Positions 41,027-45,373 of a DNA stretch of 45,373 nucleotides are shown here, piece by piece. A program made the translations under genes and the position numbers. Each line of letters opens with the position of its first letter. Within the stretch, counting starts at the first letter, position 1. Below the pieces are notes generated by a model. That model was given only the letters and a program-made list of their open reading frames with translations, was not told the origin of the DNA and made no database searches. The stretch spans positions 1 through 45,373 of the forward strand of contig CAJMQS010000017.1 of the NCBI GenBank assembly GCA_905215645.1. Direction: 5' to 3'. The stretch is from an uncultured bacterium (GTDB taxonomy: Bacteria > Bacillota > Negativicutes > Acidaminococcales > Acidaminococcaceae).

Positions 41027-41044
41027 GTTTCGAGACCTCTTTCC

Positions 41045-41641
41045 TCAATTATTCAACAAAAACCCTTTCAGCGCCTCACACAGCTCCATCCCCAGGGTAT
41101 TGGGGCTCAGGGGATACCAGGAGGGATCCTCTGATTTCCCGTGGCTGATCTCTTTTCCGAGGCCGTTGTAGGTATACTGGTACAGATCGGCACAGACCCG
41201 CAGCCGTACATCGTACCGGCTCAACAGGAGGGTGGTCCGGGTACCGGTCAGGACCGTGCCTTTTTTCACCCATTTGTTCCACAGGGTCAGGATCCCTGTC
41301 TTTTCGTCGTACTGGATGCTCCGGGTATCGTAATAGACTTCATAATTGCTGTTGGCGCCGGCCAGGGTCCAGGCGGCCGTTTCGTCGGTGGGCGGCACTG
41401 GGGGCTGTTCTGCTGGAGCTGCTGGGGCTGCTGTGGAGTCCGCTGCCAAGGCTGTTCCAGGGGCTTTCCCTGTACCATTCGCCGGTGCAGCCGTTCCGTC
41501 TGGGGCTTTGGTCTCTTTTGCTTCATTCGTTACAGAAACGGCCGTTGGAGAAACGGCTTTTCCTTTTTCCTGGGCAAAAAGCAGGGAAGGGAACAGGAAA
41601 AGAGAAACAAACAATATAGGAAGAAAAAGATTTTTTTTCAT
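41045..41641 (-). CDS. Exported protein, possibly surface-adhesin E-like
   Basis: A 198-residue protein. The ATG at 41641 is preferred because AGAAAGGA lies 8 bp upstream; the ATG at 41650 overlaps that site. A signal peptide ends near LFA-Q (residue 23). An Ala/Pro/Thr-rich, low-complexity linker (about 24-90) leads to a compact domain (about 95-198) with WTLAGANSNYEVYYDTRSI, then ILTLWNKWV, and a paired-Cys region (VCADLY, LCEAL). The pattern of W, Y-D-T-x-S-I and V-x-V-W resembles surface-adhesin E-like domains, but I am not certain. A periplasmic or surface location is inferred. Confidence 0.7.
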   Translation of the reverse strand: MKKNLFLPILFVSLFLFPSLLFAQEKGKAVSPTAVSVTNEAKETKAPDGTAAPANGTGKAPGTALAADSTAAPAAPAEQPPVPPTDETAAWTLAGANSNYEVYYDTRSIQYDEKTGILTLWNKWVKKGTVLTGTRTTLLLSRYDVRLRVCADLYQYTYNGLGKEISHGKSEDPSWYPLSPNTLGMELCEALKGFLLNN

Positions 41642-41687
41642 GAATGACATCCTTTCTGTGAATCCATGGCATTATTGTACCACATCG

Positions 41688-41696
41688 TGTTATACT
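41688..41696 (+). promoter_or_regulatory. Extended -10 promoter of the beta-CASP gene
   Basis: TGT-TATACT at 41688-41696, about 55 bp before the start. A -35 is not clear. Confidence 0.45.
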
Positions 41697-41751
41697 ATAG
41701 GTGAATTAACTGAAAGATTAAATTAAATCTTTTCAAAAGGAGGCAGAATCT

Positions 41752-43359
41752 ATGAAAATCACCTTCTTGGGAGCGGATAAAATCGTCACAGGCTCCTGCC
41801 ACCTGCTGGAAGTCAACGGGAAGAAGATCCTCCTGGACTGCGGCATGTTCCAGGGTCCCAAGCTGATCCGGGACCTGAACCGGCGGGAATTTGCCTTCAA
41901 CCCAGGTGAAATCGATGCCGTGATCCTCAGCCATGCCCACATCGACCACAGCGGCCTTTTGCCCAAGCTGATCCGGGAAGGGTTCAAAGGATTCATCCAC
42001 TGCACCCATGTGACGGAAGAACTCTGCGAGATCCTGCTGCCGGACTGCGGCCACATCCAGGAATCCGATGCAGAGATCGCCACCCGGAAAGGGCTCCGTG
42101 CCGGGAAGCAGGCAGTGGAACCCCTCTATACCGCCGATGACGCCTACCTGGCCCTGAAGCACTTCATCCCCCACGATTACGATGAAGACATCGAGCTGTA
42201 CCCGGGGATCACCTTCCGGTTCCGGGTGGCCGGCCATATCCTGGGCAGCGCCCTGGTGAACCTGATGATCGAAGAGAACGGCAAGAAGACCAAATTGATC
42301 TTCACCGGGGATATCGGCCAGCCCAACGTGCCCATCCTGGATGATCCCCACCAGATTTCGGGGGCGGATTTCATCATCACCGAATCCACCTACGGGAACC
42401 GGCTCCATGAACAGGTGGACCGGGAAAAGGAACTGTGCGACGTGATGAAGGAAGCCCTGAGCCGGGGCGGCAACGTGATCATACCCGCCTTCGCCGTAGG
42501 CCGTACCCAGGTGATGCTCTACTATTTCCAGAAGCTCATGTCCAGCGGGCAGCTGCCGGTGGTCCCCATCATGGTGGACAGCCCCATGGCCATCAAGGCC
42601 ACCCAGGTGATGCTGTTCAACCCGGAGGAATACGATGAAGAAGCCCGGACCATCTTCAAGAAACAGGGAGGGCGGCTCATCGATATGCCCAATGTGAAAT
42701 ACACGGAAACAGCGGCGGAATCCAAGGCCATCAACGACATGCCCAGCCCCATGATCATCATTTCCGCCAGCGGCATGGCCGATGCCGGCCGGGTGCTCCA
42801 CCACCTGAAACACAACCTGTGGCGGAAGGATTCTTCCGTGATCTTTGCCGGCTACCAGGCAGAAGGGAGCCTGGGACGGCGGCTCATCGACGGCGCCAAG
42901 AAGGTGAAGATCATGGGCGAAGACATCGCCGTGGGAGCCAAGATCTACAACCTCACCGGCTTTTCCGCCCATGCGGATCGGGATCAGATGCTGGCCTTCT
43001 ATAAAGGGATGGAACGGAAGCCCAAAGCCTTCTTCGTGGTACACGGGGAATACGATGCGGCCAGCTCCTTTGCCCATCTGCTGAATACGGAACTGGGCAC
43101 TGCCACCTACATCCCCAATTTCGGAGATGCAGCCATTATCGACGGCACCGACTGGCGGATCGAAGAGACCAAGGTCATCACCAGCGCACCGGCCATCCAG
43201 GCCATGCGGGATTACCTGCGGAACTTCGAAAAGGATTACCTGGTTTATAAGGGCCGGATGGAACAGCTCATCACCCACGATCCCCGTCGGATCCCCGATA
43301 TCCGGGCCAAGATGGACAAGATCCGCAAGTATATCGACGATGTGATGAAGACCCTGTAA
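41752..43359 (+). CDS. Beta-CASP metallo-beta-lactamase RNase-like protein
   Basis: A 535-residue protein of the CPSF73/Ysh1-like beta-CASP group. AAAAGGAGG precedes the start. Metal motifs: LSHAHIDHSG (about 60-69), the AGHILGSA His (about 160), FTGDIG Asp (about 185), and late His residues in FSAHAD and VVHGEYD (about 430). The beta-CASP insert contains PAFAVGRTQ and ISASGMADAGRVLHH. A C-terminal segment of about 75 residues lacks a KH or RNase J domain, so it is not RNase J. Related bacterial proteins are expected to be RNA endo- or exonucleases; the actual substrate is unknown. Confidence 0.88.
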   Translation: MKITFLGADKIVTGSCHLLEVNGKKILLDCGMFQGPKLIRDLNRREFAFNPGEIDAVILSHAHIDHSGLLPKLIREGFKGFIHCTHVTEELCEILLPDCGHIQESDAEIATRKGLRAGKQAVEPLYTADDAYLALKHFIPHDYDEDIELYPGITFRFRVAGHILGSALVNLMIEENGKKTKLIFTGDIGQPNVPILDDPHQISGADFIITESTYGNRLHEQVDREKELCDVMKEALSRGGNVIIPAFAVGRTQVMLYYFQKLMSSGQLPVVPIMVDSPMAIKATQVMLFNPEEYDEEARTIFKKQGGRLIDMPNVKYTETAAESKAINDMPSPMIIISASGMADAGRVLHHLKHNLWRKDSSVIFAGYQAEGSLGRRLIDGAKKVKIMGEDIAVGAKIYNLTGFSAHADRDQMLAFYKGMERKPKAFFVVHGEYDAASSFAHLLNTELGTATYIPNFGDAAIIDGTDWRIEETKVITSAPAIQAMRDYLRNFEKDYLVYKGRMEQLITHDPRRIPDIRAKMDKIRKYIDDVMKTL

Positions 43360-43365
43360 ATGAAT

Positions 43366-43394
43366 TTGACATACGGATGGGAAAAGCATATAAT
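43366..43394 (+). promoter_or_regulatory. Consensus promoter of typA
   Basis: TTGACA (43366-43371), 17 bp, TATAAT (43389-43394): both boxes and the spacing are full consensus, the best promoter in the window. It starts 7 bp after the upstream stop codon. Confidence 0.9.
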
Positions 43395-43423
43395 AGGAAA
43401 GTCGAAATGATGTAGTTTACTTT

Positions 43424-43450
43424 GAGGATGCTTCTTTGACGGGCATCCTC
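43424..43450 (+). promoter_or_regulatory. Leader hairpin of typA
   Basis: GAGGATGC (43424-43431) pairs with GCATCCTC (43443-43450), loop of 11 nt, followed by TTGATTTATC. In an mRNA starting near 43401 it would form at once and could slow or attenuate transcription. A regulator is not known. Confidence 0.4.
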
Positions 43451-43486
43451 TTGATTTATCTGGAAATAAGAGGGGATTGGGCTTTT

Positions 43487-45307
43487 ATGATTAGAAACGA
43501 TTTGCGTAACATTGCCATCATCGCTCACGTCGACCACGGCAAGACCACTTTGGTGGATGCCATGCTGAAGCAGAGCGGTGTATTCCGTGCCAACCAGCAG
43601 GTGCAGGAACGGGTCATGGACTCCAACGATCAGGAAAGAGAACGTGGCATCACCATCCTGGCCAAGAATACCTCCGTCATGCATGATGGCTGCAAGATCA
43701 ACATCCTGGATACTCCGGGCCATGCTGATTTCGGCGGCGAAGTGGAACGGGTGCTGAACATGGTGGATGGCGTGCTGCTGCTGGTAGACGCCTATGAAGG
43801 CCCCATGCCCCAGACCAAATACGTGCTGCGCAAAGCCCTGGAACATCATCTGAAACCGGTGGTGGTCATCAATAAAATCGACCGTCCGGATCAGCGGGTG
43901 GAAGAAGTGGTGGACGAAGTCCTGGATCTGTTCATCGAACTGAACGCCAACGATGACCAGCTGGATTTCCCAGTGGTCTATGCTTCCGCCAAGAAGGGCG
44001 TTGCCAAGCTGTCCATGGATGACGACAGCGACAACCTGGAACCTCTGTTCCGCACCATCATCGACAGCATCCCTGCTCCTGACGTGGATGTGGATGCACC
44101 GCTCCAGATGCTGGTGAACACTTTGGACCACGATGATTATGTGGGCCGGATCGTGGTAGGCCGTGTGGTCCGCGGGACCATCCGGAACGGCCAGAATGTA
44201 TGCCTGATGCACGACGACCAGCGCTCCAACCAGAAGATCGGCCGTCTGTACACCTATGAAGGACTGAAACGGGTGGAAGTGCCGGAAGCCAAGGCCGGGG
44301 ACATCATCGCCCTGATCGGTCTGAACACGGCAGAAATCGGCGACACCATCGCCGACGTGGACAACCCGGAACAGCTCCAGGGAATCAAAGTGGACGAACC
44401 CACCCTGTCCATGACTTTCTCCGTCAACGACAGTCCCTTTGCCGGCCAGGAAGGGGACTTCATCACCAGCCGTCACCTTCGTGACCGTCTGTATAAGGAA
44501 GTGGAGACCAACGTTTCCATGCGGGTAGAAGATACGGACAGCGCCGATACCTTCAAGGTATCCGGCCGTGGGGAACTGCATCTGTCCGTGCTCATCGAAG
44601 CCATGCGCCGGGAAGGGTTCGAACTCCAGGTCGGAAAACCCACCGTCATCATGCGCCGGGATGAAAACGGCAAGCTGCTGGAACCCATGGAAGCTCTGAC
44701 CATCGAAGTACCCCAAGATTTCATGGGCGCTGTGATGGAAGGCCTGGGGATCCGGAAAGCGGAACTCCAGAACATGACCGAAATGGCCGGCTATCTGCGG
44801 ATGGACTTCATCATCCCGGCCCGGGGCCTGATCGGCTTCCGGAACCAATTCCTCACCGATACCAAGGGCAACGGCATCATGAACCATGTGTTCGCTGGCT
44901 GGGGCGCCTACAAGGGTGATATCCCGGGCCGTACTCGGGGCAGCTTGGTGGCCTTCGAAGCTGGCACTACCACTGCTTACGGCATCGACAAATGCCAAGC
45001 CAGAGGCACCATGTATGTGAACCCTGGTGAAGAAGTGTACGAAGGGGAAATCGTCGGCGAAAACAGCCGGGAAGACGATATGGACGTAAACCCCTGCAAG
45101 AAGAAACACGTTTCCAACATGCGTGCTGCCGGGAGCGATGACGCGGTCCGTCTGGTTCCGCCCCAGACCTTCTCTCTGGAAGGGGCCCTGGAACACATCA
45201 ACGACGACGAAACCGTAGAAGTCACCCCCAAGAGCATCCGTATGAGAAAACGGGTCCTGTCCCGCCTGGAACGGGCCCGCAACAGAGCACGGAACGCTCG
45301 GGCGTAA
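43487..45307 (+). CDS. typA: Translational GTPase TypA/BipA
   Basis: A 606-residue ribosome-binding GTPase. The ATG at 43487 begins MIRNDLRNIAIIAHVDHGKT, the family N-terminus; the earlier in-frame TTG has no ribosome site. GTPase motifs: AHVDHGKTTL (G1), RERGITI (G2), DTPGHADF (G3), NKIDRP (G4). EF-G-like domains II, III and V follow, and the C-terminal TypA-specific domain contains RGLIGFRNQFLT and the basic end RMRKRVLSRLERARNRARN (shortened here to RMRKRVLSRLERAR). Length is typical. The protein is linked to stress and ribosome assembly at low temperature in other bacteria. Confidence 0.96.
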   Translation: MIRNDLRNIAIIAHVDHGKTTLVDAMLKQSGVFRANQQVQERVMDSNDQERERGITILAKNTSVMHDGCKINILDTPGHADFGGEVERVLNMVDGVLLLVDAYEGPMPQTKYVLRKALEHHLKPVVVINKIDRPDQRVEEVVDEVLDLFIELNANDDQLDFPVVYASAKKGVAKLSMDDDSDNLEPLFRTIIDSIPAPDVDVDAPLQMLVNTLDHDDYVGRIVVGRVVRGTIRNGQNVCLMHDDQRSNQKIGRLYTYEGLKRVEVPEAKAGDIIALIGLNTAEIGDTIADVDNPEQLQGIKVDEPTLSMTFSVNDSPFAGQEGDFITSRHLRDRLYKEVETNVSMRVEDTDSADTFKVSGRGELHLSVLIEAMRREGFELQVGKPTVIMRRDENGKLLEPMEALTIEVPQDFMGAVMEGLGIRKAELQNMTEMAGYLRMDFIIPARGLIGFRNQFLTDTKGNGIMNHVFAGWGAYKGDIPGRTRGSLVAFEAGTTTAYGIDKCQARGTMYVNPGEEVYEGEIVGENSREDDMDVNPCKKKHVSNMRAAGSDDAVRLVPPQTFSLEGALEHINDDETVEVTPKSIRMRKRVLSRLERARNRARNARA

Positions 45308-45313
45308 TGAAAA

Positions 45314-45339
45314 GGGGGTGTTGCACGTGCAACACCCCC
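45314..45339. terminator. Perfect palindrome after typA with TTGCAC core
   Basis: GGGGGTGTTGCAC and GTGCAACACCCCC (45314-45339) form a 13-bp inverted repeat with no loop base, preceded by AAAA. No T-run follows, so end-formation is uncertain. It abuts a heptamer array. Confidence 0.55.
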
Positions 45340-45373
45340 GTCATACGTCATAGGTCATACGTCATACGCCGAT
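45340..45373. repeat. Left half of a heptamer-armed palindromic element
   Basis: TCATACG, TCATAGG, TCATACG, TCATACG (45341-45368) followed by CCGAT at the window end. Positions 45341-45373 are the exact reverse complement of 23-55. In a complete copy the next part would be a GGAAGCCAG hairpin like that at 1-21. Confidence 0.8.

Overview
The window (about 57% GC by eye, dense genes, short intergenic gaps) looks like a diderm Firmicute of the Negativicutes, most likely Acidaminococcaceae and plausibly Acidaminococcus. Two signals point there together: Firmicute-type gene order (ruvCAB-queA-tgt-yajC-secDF, then recJ-rel-dtd-hisS-aspS), and an outer-membrane trimeric autotransporter. The genus is an inference.

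Layout. 1-5.2 kb: a YadA-like adhesin, a VanZ-family protein with a small partner, an orphan MetQ lipoprotein, tRNA-Leu(CAA), and a DapF-fold racemase that resembles the histidine racemase CntK. 5.4-11.4 kb: an unrecognised exported protein, rubrerythrin, bioB with a probable BirA operator, a CPYC thioredoxin-like protein, and a nadE-queT pair. 11.5-15.6 kb: thrC, a stand-alone [FeFe]-hydrogenase-like protein and a YebC-family protein. 15.7-24.5 kb: one long operon, ruvC-ruvA-ruvB-spoIID-like-queA-tgt-yajC-formyl-THF cyclo-ligase-secD-secF, with many start/stop overlaps. 24.5-33.3 kb: a D-2-hydroxyacid dehydrogenase bracketed by two copies of an intergenic repeat, then lapA-like-recJ-rel-dtd-MBL hydrolase-PerM-type permease. 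33.3-39.9 kb: hisS-aspS, then a PhnD-PhnC-PhnE-type ABC transporter behind a structured leader that ends in an intrinsic terminator. 40-45.3 kb: a frameshifted Sel1-repeat gene, a small exported protein, a beta-CASP metallo-beta-lactamase RNase-like protein, and typA.

Most genes are housekeeping: recombination, tRNA modification and charging, protein export, stringent response, biotin and NAD synthesis. The least expected content is between genes. A dispersed element has inverted arms built of four or so 7-bp repeats around an inner hairpin and an A/T-rich palindrome. Full copies lie at 7374-7534, 24525-24779 and 25808-26010. Half copies lie at both window ends and match perfectly over 33 bp in opposite orientation; decayed copies lie at 4151-4220 and 40971-40988. 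The heptamer sequence differs between loci but the two arms of one copy match each other. Many flanking hairpins share a TTGCAC/GTGCAA core. I recognise no named family for this.

Other points to check are the unassigned attenuator-like leader before the phn-type operon, the fused double permease, the slippery-type frameshift in the Sel1 gene, and the solitary CntK-like racemase.
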